Program-made: the position numbers and the translations under genes
Assembly: GCA_903906515.1 (NCBI GenBank)
Contig: CAIVKO010000044.1
Span: 1-64,000, forward strand
From: Akkermansiaceae bacterium
GTDB lineage: Bacteria > Verrucomicrobiota > Verrucomicrobiia > Verrucomicrobiales > Akkermansiaceae
DNA length: 64,000 nt
Reading direction: 5' to 3'
In this document: positions 48,194 through 57,214 of the stretch, one piece after another
How the letters are laid out: every line of letters starts with the position of its first letter
Position numbering within the stretch: position 1 is the stretch's first letter
Notes under the pieces: model-generated
The model's database searches: none
Seen by the model: the letters and a program-made list of their open reading frames with translations, nothing else
Told to the model about the DNA's origin: nothing

Positions 48194-50116
48194 TCACCGC
48201 TGCGCGGAGTCCGCTTCGATCCATGACCAGAGTTTGGCAAGTCCTTCACCAACTCGTGATTTGTTAGTTGCTAGATCGCCGCCGGGAGATGATTTTCCGA
48301 AAAGGTAGAACTTGATCTTCGGTTCGGTCCCTGACGGACGCACGGCGAAGGAGCGACCGTCTTCAAGATCAACAAACAACATCTTTTCCTTCGGCAGCAG
48401 ATCGCCTTCCTGATCGTAGAGATCCTGCCGGGCGAAATCTCGGACGCGGACGACGGCGGAACCATCGACAACGGTCGGCGGATTCTCGGCATAGGAATTG
48501 GCAAGCGCCTGGATTTTTACCGCACCATCGGCACCTTCCATGACAAGGGACTTGCCGATTTCCTGATAGTAGCCGTATTCCGAGTAAATGTCATCCATTA
48601 GATCGGGGATGGTTTTACTAACCGATTTCGCGTAAGCGGCGACTTCCGCAAACATGAGAGTGGCACCATTGGCGTCTTTATCTCGCACGGCATCGGAGCC
48701 GAGATAGCCGTAGCTTTCTTCGCCGCCGAAGACGAAGAAACGCGAGTATTCAAGCCGCAGCAGGCGGGTTTGTTCCTCGGTGAGCGCGCGGTAATCGCCT
48801 TTTTTCCCTGCGGGGATGGCATCCTCATATTTGCGCAGTTTTCCGGCGATGTATTTGAAACCGGTGAGGGTATCGACGATTCCGACGCCGAATCCATCGG
48901 CGATCGAGCGCTGGAGCTCGGTGGTGACGAAGGTTTTGACGAGCACGGCCCGGCTGCGGTTCGCGTCGCTGAGCCAGCCGAGTTCAAAGCAGGTTTTCAA
49001 TCGATACCATGCCATCAGCGAGCCGATCTGGTTGCCGGTGAGAAGAACCATTTTGCCGCTGGAATCACGGACGGCCACGCCCATGCGGTCGGCATCGGGG
49101 TCGGTGCCGATGACGATTTCCGCACCGGAAAGTTCGGCGAGGTCGATCGCCATCTTCAACGCAGGTGCGTTTTCCGGGTTCGGCGATTCCACGGTCGGAA
49201 AGCGTCCGTCCTGAATGTCCTGTTCAGGAACAGTTAGAACATCAAAACCAAAACCGCGGAGCATGGGAACGTTGATATGTCCGCCGGTGCCGTGGAGATT
49301 GGTAAAAACCACCTTGGTGGACGCACCATCTAACAACGATGGCTGGAGCAGCAGGGTTTTGATCCGGGCGACGTAGCAATCATCCATTTCCGCACCGAGA
49401 ATGGTGATGGTGCCACGCTGCTCCGGCGGAAGGGGTTCGTAGTGCTCCGACGTGATGGCGTTCACCTCACGAACGATGGCCGATGCATGGGGATCCACGA
49501 TTTGTGCGCCATCGTTGAAGTAGGCTTTGAAACCGTTGTCATGCGGCGGATTGTGGCTTGCTGTGAGGACCACCCCGGCATCGGCGCGCAATTCCCGGAC
49601 CGCGAACGATAACTGCGGTGTCGAGCGCGGACCCTCGAACAAATAGGCGTCACATCCAAGATCCGAGCAAACCTTCGCGCAAAACTCGGCGAAATCCCTC
49701 GAAAAGTGGCGCGTGTCATGGGCGAAGACCAGCAAGGGCTTGCGGTTGGGGCCGGCGAACTCCCTAGCATAGGCGATCAAACCGCGGACGGCGCGGCTGA
49801 CATTGTAAAAGTTCATGGTCGCGGTGCCGACACACGGGTGCTCCGGGCGATCATTCGGGCCGCCGATTCCTTGTTCGACCTTGGTGACCACTCGTCCGAT
49901 CGTGCGGCCGCGCAATCCCCCCGTGCCAAACGCGAGGGTTTTGAAGAATCGGTCGTTGAGTTCATCCCACGCGCCGGCGGAGACAAGCTCTTTAATCGCC
50001 GTTGCCGCCACTTCACTGGTGGTCCCGGCGAGCAGCGAGAGAATGTTGGATTTCGAAGATGCCAGCAGGCTACCGCTGGCAACGGCCGAAGACATGGATG
50101 ATTCAAGACGGTTCAT
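48194..50116 (-). CDS. phospho-sugar mutase (phosphoglucomutase/phosphomannomutase family)
   Basis: LAFGTGGLRGRTIG; GVVLTASHNPPHDNGFKAYFNDGAQI; GTDPDADRMGVAV; RPSGTEPKIKFY; start MNRLESSM at 50116. Confidence 0.93.
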   Translation of the reverse strand: MNRLESSMSSAVASGSLLASSKSNILSLLAGTTSEVAATAIKELVSAGAWDELNDRFFKTLAFGTGGLRGRTIGRVVTKVEQGIGGPNDRPEHPCVGTATMNFYNVSRAVRGLIAYAREFAGPNRKPLLVFAHDTRHFSRDFAEFCAKVCSDLGCDAYLFEGPRSTPQLSFAVRELRADAGVVLTASHNPPHDNGFKAYFNDGAQIVDPHASAIVREVNAITSEHYEPLPPEQRGTITILGAEMDDCYVARIKTLLLQPSLLDGASTKVVFTNLHGTGGHINVPMLRGFGFDVLTVPEQDIQDGRFPTVESPNPENAPALKMAIDLAELSGAEIVIGTDPDADRMGVAVRDSSGKMVLLTGNQIGSLMAWYRLKTCFELGWLSDANRSRAVLVKTFVTTELQRSIADGFGVGIVDTLTGFKYIAGKLRKYEDAIPAGKKGDYRALTEEQTRLLRLEYSRFFVFGGEESYGYLGSDAVRDKDANGATLMFAEVAAYAKSVSKTIPDLMDDIYSEYGYYQEIGKSLVMEGADGAVKIQALANSYAENPPTVVDGSAVVRVRDFARQDLYDQEGDLLPKEKMLFVDLEDGRSFAVRPSGTEPKIKFYLFGKSSPGGDLATNKSRVGEGLAKLWSWIEADSAQR

Positions 50117-50218
50117 GACGACCGCGATCATAGGAAAACACCCCTCCATGGCAATGACGGACTCACATGTCGGACCTACTTTCAGCCCCGGTCCGTATCG
50201 CAGGTAAAAAACTGTTAG

Positions 50219-50250
50219 CAAATCCTGCTGACGTACGTCAGCAGGATTTG
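50219..50250. repeat. perfect 32-bp palindrome CAAATCCTGCTGACGT|ACGTCAGCAGGATTTG
   Basis: Each 16-nt half is the exact reverse complement of the other. Confidence 0.95.
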
Positions 50251-50544
50251 TGAGGGCTGCCGCAGGTGGGGTAGGGGAATTGTTCGATTCGGGCGTCGGG
50301 TTGAACTGGGAAATACGAAGCAATTTTCAAATACCGAGGTTAATGATTTGGGTCGGATGAAAAAATTCAAGGAACGGCGAAACGTGTTCGCCGATGTCCA
50401 TGAGCTGGCAATGAGTATCAGCGAAGCGCTTTCCATTGTCCCTTCATCCGCGTGGGCGATCAAGCATCGCCCTTCCTTGGAATAAGCGCCCTGCTCCCGT
50501 GATGATTTTCACACCGCATTGCCATGCTTGTGGAGCGAACGCAG

Positions 50545-50577
50545 AAAATCCCTGCCACGCTGGGTGACAGGGATTTT
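50545..50577 (-). terminator. hairpin downstream of mdh
   Basis: AAAATCCCTG...CAGGGATTTT. Confidence 0.6.
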
Positions 50578-50600
50578 CGAGAACGGGAACTCACAAGCGA

Positions 50601-51593
50601 TCAGCCGGGGAGCAGATCTTTCACTGCATCGCGCTCTTCCTTGAGTTCGGCGATGGTGGCATCGATTTTGGCTTGGCTGAAGGCGTCGATGGGCAGGCCT
50701 TGGACGACTTCCCATTTGCCGTTTTCGGTGACCCGGATTGGCATGGAGGCCATGAGGCCTTTTTCGATGCCGTAGGAGCCATCGGAGCAAACTGCGACGG
50801 AGGTCCAATCACCGGCTGGAGTTGGAGTGATGAGGCTGCGCACGGTGTCCATGGCGGCATTCGCGGCGGAGGCGGCGGAAGATGCGCCGCGGGCCTTGAT
50901 GATGGCGGCACCGCGTTGTTGGACGGTGGAGATGAAGTCACCCTTGAGCCATTCCACGTGCGAGATCACGTCGGTGACCGGGCGGCCTTGGATTTTCGCA
51001 TTGGTGAAATCCGGGTATTGGGTGGCGGAGTGGTTGCCCCAGATGCACATGTTGGTGACTTGGGAAACATGGACGCTGGCCTTTTTGGCGATCTGGCTCT
51101 TGGCGCGGTTCTCGTCGAGGCGGGTCATGGCGAAGAAGCGGTCCTTTGGCACGCCGTCGGCATTGTTCATGGCGATGAGGGCGTTGGTGTTGCAAGGATT
51201 GCCGACGACCAGGACACGTACGTCCTTGGCGGCGTTGCGGGCGATGGCTTTACCTTGGCCGGTGAAGATCTTGCCGTTGATGCCGAGAAGGTCGCCGCGT
51301 TCCATTCCGGCCTTGCGGGGGACGGAACCGACGAGGAAGGCCCAGTTGGTGCCTTTGAAGCCTTCGTTGAGGTCCGAGGTGCCGACGACTTCGTTGAGCA
51401 GCGGGAATGCGCAGTCATCGAGTTCCATCATGACACCTTCGAGAGCGGCCATGCCGGGCTCGATTTCGATCAGGTGGAGGTTGACGGGTTGGTCAGGTCC
51501 GAAGACAAAGCCGGACGCGATGCGGAAAAGGAGGGCATAGCCGATTTGGCCAGCGGCGCCGGTGACGGAGACAGTAATTGGTGCTTTCATCAT
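50601..51593 (-). CDS. mdh: malate dehydrogenase
   Basis: [61 protein letters not shown]. Confidence 0.97.
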   Translation of the reverse strand: MMKAPITVSVTGAAGQIGYALLFRIASGFVFGPDQPVNLHLIEIEPGMAALEGVMMELDDCAFPLLNEVVGTSDLNEGFKGTNWAFLVGSVPRKAGMERGDLLGINGKIFTGQGKAIARNAAKDVRVLVVGNPCNTNALIAMNNADGVPKDRFFAMTRLDENRAKSQIAKKASVHVSQVTNMCIWGNHSATQYPDFTNAKIQGRPVTDVISHVEWLKGDFISTVQQRGAAIIKARGASSAASAANAAMDTVRSLITPTPAGDWTSVAVCSDGSYGIEKGLMASMPIRVTENGKWEVVQGLPIDAFSQAKIDATIAELKEERDAVKDLLPG

Positions 51594-51789
51594 AGGGTAG
51601 GTGTAGGAGGCGGAGAAACTATGGGACTTGTGCGGCAAGGTCAACATGCAACAGCTCGAATGCGAAATCGTGCGCGGGTTTTCTGAAACGATGCGCGGCC
51701 TGATAGGATCGGCGGCCTAGCAAGTTTGAGAACGGTATGACGAGCTGGATCATGGCCCCTGACCGTAGGGATGGATCGATCCTCCGGAA

Positions 51790-52149
51790 TCACGCAGTTA
51801 AACCATTGGAAATCAATCGTTTCTGCCCCTCGTCATCCACGCTGACGAAGGTGACACGGGTGCTGAAAATCGGGTGGGGTCCGGCGTTTTCATCGACCAC
51901 GGCGACGGCGTAGGTGACACTGGTTTTGCCCTCGCGTTCGCGGATGGAAGTGATTCGGAGAATGGTTCCCTGGCGCACGCTGTGATGGAACTCGACAGTG
52001 TCCATGGCCACCGTGACAAACTGGCAATGGCGGTATTCCAGACTGGCGGCGATCCATGAGGCCTCGTCAACCCATGCGAGCAGGCGCCCACCGAAGAGGA
52101 ATCCGTATTGGTTCAAATCGCCAGGCAGAACGAGTCGATGGGTTTCCAT
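51790..52149 (-). CDS. acyl-CoA thioesterase (hotdog fold)
   Basis: METHRLVLPGDLNQYGFLFGGRLLAWVDEASWIAA. Confidence 0.88.
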   Translation of the reverse strand: METHRLVLPGDLNQYGFLFGGRLLAWVDEASWIAASLEYRHCQFVTVAMDTVEFHHSVRQGTILRITSIREREGKTSVTYAVAVVDENAGPHPIFSTRVTFVSVDDEGQKRLISNGLTA

Positions 52150-52155
52150 AGGGTG

Positions 52156-52626
52156 TTACCAGCGGCGGCTTCTCTTTTCACGGTAAAGGCCCGCATCCAG
52201 TGAGAAAGCTCCAGCACCGGAGAAAATCAGAGCGATCATTGGAATCAGATAGAGCAGGGCAGGTTCCTTGGCCATCGGAGCACCCGGACCTAAAAACCAC
52301 GGAGCACCTGAGTTGATCTGGAATGCGGCTACCACCATGGTAAATCCCAGCACGAATGCCGCAGGGCGGGTGGAAAACCCCACAATAATGAGTGCTGCCG
52401 CCACGAACTCGCCGAAGATACAGGCACCTAGACTGACTTGTTTGGACATGTGGCTGAGCGGGAAAATCTCCGCGATGGGAAACTTCTCCTTCATCGCGGA
52501 AAAGTCCCGCAGCTTTGGATAGCCGTGCCCGATGAGCATCATCAAACCGGTGAGAACCCGCAAAACCAGAATGCCCACGGATGCGGTTACATCCCGTGTG
52601 CCACAGTCAAAAAAGAATTTTTTCAT
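52156..52626 (-). CDS. DoxX family membrane protein
   Basis: VLRVLTGLMMLIGHGYPKL; EFVAAALIIVGFSTRPAAFVLGFTMVVAAF. Confidence 0.85.
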   Translation of the reverse strand: MKKFFFDCGTRDVTASVGILVLRVLTGLMMLIGHGYPKLRDFSAMKEKFPIAEIFPLSHMSKQVSLGACIFGEFVAAALIIVGFSTRPAAFVLGFTMVVAAFQINSGAPWFLGPGAPMAKEPALLYLIPMIALIFSGAGAFSLDAGLYREKRSRRW

Positions 52627-53087
52627 GAAGCTGCTGAAGTTTGGACGGAGATCGTGATACACTTGAGGCGATCGTCTCCTTCGGGCGAATGGCATTGGAT
52701 GCCGGGGAAATCCGCCAGGATATGATAGACCATGCGCCGGTAGTAGGCGTTGAGTGGTCGCATTTGATAAGGACTTCCGGTGGTTTTAACCCGTTCCGCG
52801 ATGGCGCGGATTTCCTCAGCCATCTGGTCTTCCCGCATCGTTCGGAAATGCTCGCAGTCCACCTTGAAGCGCTCCGCTTTGGGGAATTGGTGCCGCAGGA
52901 TGCGGTTGATGAGGTATTGGAGATCGTCCAGACGGTCGCCATCGCGGCCGATGAGAGTCTTGCTCTCGGAGGTGCTGATTTGCAGGCAAGGCCCGTCGTG
53001 GGTCTCTTCGACTGCGATTGTCGCCGTCACACCCAGGTGTCCGAGCATCGTATCGAGGATCTTGGTTGCTGATTCCGCCGTGGTCAT
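52623..53087 (-). CDS. Jag/KhpB-like KH-R3H RNA-binding protein
   Basis: LIGRDGDRLDDLQYLINRIL; AIAERVKTTGSPYQMRPLNAYYRRMVYHIL. Confidence 0.85.
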   Translation of the reverse strand: MTTAESATKILDTMLGHLGVTATIAVEETHDGPCLQISTSESKTLIGRDGDRLDDLQYLINRILRHQFPKAERFKVDCEHFRTMREDQMAEEIRAIAERVKTTGSPYQMRPLNAYYRRMVYHILADFPGIQCHSPEGDDRLKCITISVQTSAAS

Positions 53088-53178
53088 GGAATGAGTTTAG
53101 AGAGTTCCACGGCGGGGTCAATCACAGGCTTTTCCGATTGTGCTGGATGCTACTCCTGAAAATCGCTACTCCACCGGC

Positions 53179-53331
53179 ATGAAATCCTGTTTCGGCATGC
53201 TACTCGCGTTGGTATTTTTTGTCCTCGTGATCGGGGGCGGCGGCTTGATCTGGTATTTGAGTAAAACCGCCGAGTTTTCGCGGACAGGGGATAACCCGCC
53301 CGTGGCCATTCCGGTGGATTCGCACCGGTAA
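53179..53331 (+). CDS. small single-TM membrane protein
   Basis: MKSCFGMLLALVFFVLVIGGGGLIWYLSKTAEFSRTGDNPPVAIPVDSHR. Confidence 0.55.
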   Translation: MKSCFGMLLALVFFVLVIGGGGLIWYLSKTAEFSRTGDNPPVAIPVDSHR

Positions 53332-53393
53332 TTGGACGGTTGCCAATCCCTGCTCTTGAAAACCCGCCGGTTCGCTGCGAGAACGGGCGCGTG

Positions 53394-54542
53394 ATGAATT
53401 TCGACTTCGATACCCGGATTGTACGCCGCGGCACTGGCTGCATCAAATATGACCGCAGGCCCGAACTGGATCCATTCTGGGTGGCGGACATGGATTTTGT
53501 TTCGGCACCTGCCATTCTAGAAGCGCTCCACCGGCGGGTGGACCACGGGGTGTTCGGCTACGCCCATGCACATGAGGGTTTGAACGAAGCCATAATCACC
53601 TACCTGGCGGAACGACGTGGTGCGAAGGTTCCGGTGGAACACATTGTCCACCTCGGCGGCCTTGTCCCCGCGTTGTCTCTCACCGCCCGCGCATTCTGCA
53701 AGCCGGGTGAGGCGATGATGACCTGCACTCCTATCTATCCGCCATTTTTGGGTGTCCATCATGATGCCGGTGCGCGGTTGATCACGGTGGATTACAAGCT
53801 GATAGATAGCGTGTGGGAATTCGATTGGGACGCCATGGAAAAAGCAGTCACCCCGGACACGCGAATTTTCCTGCTTTGCAATCCGCAAAACCCGCTCGGC
53901 CGGGTGTTTTCAAAAGAAGAGATCACACGCCTGGCAGACTTCTGTGATCGTCACGACCTAGTGTTGGTTTCCGACGAGATTCACTGCGATCTCATCATGG
54001 ATGAATCTCGCACGCCACATTTCTCCGCGCTGAATCTTCCGGAGTGTTTCGCCGGACGCACGATCACACTGCTCTCGCCAAGCAAGACATGGAATATCGC
54101 CGGTCTTGGATATGCCTATGCGGTGATCGGCGACGACGGATTGCGCCGCGGGTTCAACGCCGCTCGCGGACATACCCTGGCGGAAATCAACGCCCTTTCT
54201 TATTTTGCCGCAGAAGCCGCCTATCGACACGGCGAACCCTGGCGTCGTGAATTGATCGGATATCTGAAGAAAAACCGCGACACGCTCGTGGATTTTATCA
54301 ACTCCCGTTGCCCCGGCATGTCGGTGTTGCCCGGTGATGCCACTTATCTCGCGTGGATCGACGCCCGCGGCCTCGGCGTGGAAAATCCTGCGCTTCATTT
54401 CGAAAAGAAAGCCGGGCTATTTTTATCAGACGGAGCGTTTTTCGGCTGGACGGGATATGTCAGATTCAACTTCGGTTGCTCACATTCACGTCTGTTGGAG
54501 GGTTTGGAAAAAATCGCGGGAGCCCTTTCACAACCCTCCTGA
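53394..54542 (+). CDS. PatB/MalY-type aminotransferase (cystathionine beta-lyase-like)
   Basis: DPFWVADMDFVSAPAILEAL; LCNPQNPLGRVFSKEEI; SDEIHCDLIM; SPSKTWNIAGL. Confidence 0.92.
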   Translation: MNFDFDTRIVRRGTGCIKYDRRPELDPFWVADMDFVSAPAILEALHRRVDHGVFGYAHAHEGLNEAIITYLAERRGAKVPVEHIVHLGGLVPALSLTARAFCKPGEAMMTCTPIYPPFLGVHHDAGARLITVDYKLIDSVWEFDWDAMEKAVTPDTRIFLLCNPQNPLGRVFSKEEITRLADFCDRHDLVLVSDEIHCDLIMDESRTPHFSALNLPECFAGRTITLLSPSKTWNIAGLGYAYAVIGDDGLRRGFNAARGHTLAEINALSYFAAEAAYRHGEPWRRELIGYLKKNRDTLVDFINSRCPGMSVLPGDATYLAWIDARGLGVENPALHFEKKAGLFLSDGAFFGWTGYVRFNFGCSHSRLLEGLEKIAGALSQPS

Positions 54543-54548
54543 TCCGCT

Positions 54549-55373
54549 ATGAAATCCGCAATTCCCGTGGCGCTGACCATCGCTGGATCCGATTGCTCGG
54601 CGGGTGCCGGCATCCAGGCGGACCTCAAGACATTCCAACATTTCGGAGTGCACGGGCTCACCGCCATCACCTGTGTGGTTTCCGAGACTGCCAACATCGT
54701 GCGAGCGGTCCACCCGGTTCCCGTGGATGTCGTGGCCGACCAGATCTCGCTTCTGCTGGAGTCATTTCCCGTCCGCGCGGTGAAAACCGGCATGTTGTTT
54801 TCCGCGCCCCATGTGATCGCCGTGGCCGAGATTCTCGGCAGACACCGTGACGTGCAATTGGTGGTCGATCCGGTGATGATCGCTTCCACCGGCGACTCAT
54901 TGTTAGAACCAGATGCTGTCACGGCTTACAAATCGCTGCTGCTGCCGCTGGCCCGCGTGATCACGCCTAATCTCCATGAGGCTGATGCATTGTTAGGTGA
55001 GAAGATTCCGGATGCACAGGCGCTTGAGAGCGCGGCGCTGCGACTTTCCGCCATGTTCGGCACCGCCGTGTTGCTGAAAGGCGGGCACCTCGACGGCCCC
55101 CAGTGCATTGATTTGTTAGCCGATCAGGGAGAAATCCACCGGTTCGTAGCGGACCGGATTCCCGTCGCGGGTTCGCATGGCACGGGTTGCACGCTTTCCG
55201 CCGCCATCACGGCGCTGCTTGCTATGAATATTCCGCTTCCGCGCGCGGTGGAAATGGCAAAGGACTACCTCGGCGAAACCCTGCGGCTTTCGTATCAATT
55301 TCAATCTCCGTGTGGAGCAGAAACCCTTCACGCCCTCAATCAAGGGACGCGGTTCAACAATCGCGGGTCGTAA
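54549..55373 (+). CDS. thiD: hydroxymethylpyrimidine/phosphomethylpyrimidine kinase
   Basis: ALTIAGSDCSAGAGIQADLKTFQHFGVHGLTAITCV; VVDPVMIASTGDSLL; GSHGTGCTLSAAITALLA. Confidence 0.95.
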   Translation: MKSAIPVALTIAGSDCSAGAGIQADLKTFQHFGVHGLTAITCVVSETANIVRAVHPVPVDVVADQISLLLESFPVRAVKTGMLFSAPHVIAVAEILGRHRDVQLVVDPVMIASTGDSLLEPDAVTAYKSLLLPLARVITPNLHEADALLGEKIPDAQALESAALRLSAMFGTAVLLKGGHLDGPQCIDLLADQGEIHRFVADRIPVAGSHGTGCTLSAAITALLAMNIPLPRAVEMAKDYLGETLRLSYQFQSPCGAETLHALNQGTRFNNRGS

Positions 55374-55397
55374 CTTTCAGGTGGGGTCGCGCGCAAA

Positions 55398-55574
55398 GGC
55401 AGGGACCGGTTTGCCTAACGCCATGCGGGGAGCGCTTCGCGGATAAGCTGTGCCGCTACAAGCGGGCAAGGCATTCCGCAGCGGTTCGTGCGGATGGACA
55501 GAGAATAAACAGCCGAGCCGACACACACATTCGCATTTCATCCGCGTGGACCGCCCGGAGGTCGGGTCCCTGCC
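55398..55574. repeat. interspersed palindromic repeat, copy C
   Basis: ggcagggaccg ... ggaccgcccggaggtcgggtccctgcc between thiD and a cytochrome c gene. Confidence 0.85.
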
Positions 55575-55592
55575 TTGGTGAGCAGGGACAAA

Positions 55593-56438
55593 CTATTTCG
55601 GAGCGGTCGTTCCGGCGGCGGGAGCTGGTGCTTCCGGAGTTTTGTCTTTCTTCGCAGCAGCTGCATCGGGAGCCGTTTTGGCGAACACGGGCATCAAGGT
55701 GAGCGGGTTGACCATCGCCTTGGGGTCCAACGGTTTGCCGGGAAGATCCTTAACGTGCTCGGCGGTGAGTTCCTCGACGGTCGTCTGACCCGTCTTGGTC
55801 CGTTTTGCAGAGATCGAGAACGCGGCTTTGGCCATGTCCACCGTCACGACATCACCCTTGGTATTGCCAAAATTGTTTCTGACATAGGTCATCACCCCGG
55901 CAAGGTCTTCGGGCTTGAGGTCGTTGGTGGCGTTCTGGCTGGGCATACCGGAGGCACCGCTGTAGATTTTACCGGTGCTCATCGGGCCGTGCAGGCCGTT
56001 GAGGACGATCATCGAGAAACGCTCGGTTTCACCCAACGCCCAAGCGGAACCAACCAGTGACGGGAAGTTGTCGCCCTGGCCCTTGCCATCCGCTTGGTGG
56101 CAAGTGATGCACTTGCTGCTCCAGACTTTCTTGCCACGCGCCATGTAGGCGTCCATCGCGGCTTTGGGTGGTGGGCCTTCGTCCGATCCGCCCGGTGGGG
56201 GAGTGCGCACGTAGCCATCGCGGAAGATTTTGTTGTAATCGAAACCTTTTCCGGCACCACCGAGGATGGCACCAGCCGACACTGCCGCCAATCCGCACGC
56301 GGCGAGCACCCAAACCGAGATGGGAGCGGAGCCGGGCTTGGCGATCGGTTTTTCGCGGCCGCATGCGGCCGCCTCACGAGCCGCGCGACGCTGGATATCG
56401 GTTCCTTCAAGTTCAGGTTTCTGATTGGGCAAGGACAT
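55593..56438 (-). CDS. membrane-anchored c-type cytochrome
   Basis: WSSKCITCHQADGKGQGDNFPSLVGS CxxCH heme site; N-terminal TM. Confidence 0.88.
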   Translation of the reverse strand: MSLPNQKPELEGTDIQRRAAREAAACGREKPIAKPGSAPISVWVLAACGLAAVSAGAILGGAGKGFDYNKIFRDGYVRTPPPGGSDEGPPPKAAMDAYMARGKKVWSSKCITCHQADGKGQGDNFPSLVGSAWALGETERFSMIVLNGLHGPMSTGKIYSGASGMPSQNATNDLKPEDLAGVMTYVRNNFGNTKGDVVTVDMAKAAFSISAKRTKTGQTTVEELTAEHVKDLPGKPLDPKAMVNPLTLMPVFAKTAPDAAAAKKDKTPEAPAPAAGTTAPK

Positions 56439-56480
56439 GTGGGAAATTGGATGAAAGGTTGTGGGTTCGGAGTGGCGGCA

Positions 56481-57176
56481 TCATTCCTCCGGCGGAGCGA
56501 AGTTGAGCGCTGCGGGAACGGGGTGGTCCTTTTTCAACGAGAGCAGATAGGAAACCAGGGCCTTGGCATCCGGTCCTGGAACCATTTCCATATTTTCACC
56601 CACATCCACAGCAAGCGCGTCCGGCGAGCGATATCCCTTGATTTCCTGCTTTTCGAACAGGAAGCGATGTGGCGGGCATTTCGAATTCCACGACTGCGGA
56701 TCATTCCGCGGGTTGTAAAGATGAGCCATCAGCCAAGCGGTCGGATTGGCGGATGACGCTTCGGCGGTTTCCACACGGCGGCCGACGTTGGACAGGTCCG
56801 GGCCGATGCGCATCAAGCCGATCTGGGCGAATTTCTCGCCATTGAAGTCAAAGGCATTGGTTTCACGGCGCGTGTCACCGCGATCCGGGTCCATTTTCAA
56901 GCCTCCCCAATCCGGGCGATAAAGATCGTTGCCGGCATAAGTGGGGCGCACCAACTGGGTGTGGCAGATGTAACAACCGTTTTCCGCATAGACCCTGGCT
57001 CCATTCACCACACGACCCGTGCGTTTTGGAAAGAAGACACCGGCAGTGACCGTCTTGGCCTCCGGATAGGCGATGGGTGCCAGATCCCGCATTTTAAAAA
57101 ACGGGATCACGATGATCGCAAGCCATGCGATGCCGAAGCTGGCGGTTAGAGCGAGAATGAATGTGCGGAAGCTCAT
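56481..57176 (-). CDS. cbb3-type oxidase subunit II-like c-type cytochrome (CcoO family)
   Basis: N-terminal TM; GARVYAENGCYICHTQLVRPTYAGNDLYRPDWG. Confidence 0.88.
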   Translation of the reverse strand: MSFRTFILALTASFGIAWLAIIVIPFFKMRDLAPIAYPEAKTVTAGVFFPKRTGRVVNGARVYAENGCYICHTQLVRPTYAGNDLYRPDWGGLKMDPDRGDTRRETNAFDFNGEKFAQIGLMRIGPDLSNVGRRVETAEASSANPTAWLMAHLYNPRNDPQSWNSKCPPHRFLFEKQEIKGYRSPDALAVDVGENMEMVPGPDAKALVSYLLSLKKDHPVPAALNFAPPEE

Positions 57177-57214
57177 GTGGGGAAAATCGGGAAGTTGAAA
57201 TCTGCCATTCTACA

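Noticed and set aside
50673-51686. 337-aa plus-strand ORF
   Set aside because: Antisense shadow of malate dehydrogenase.
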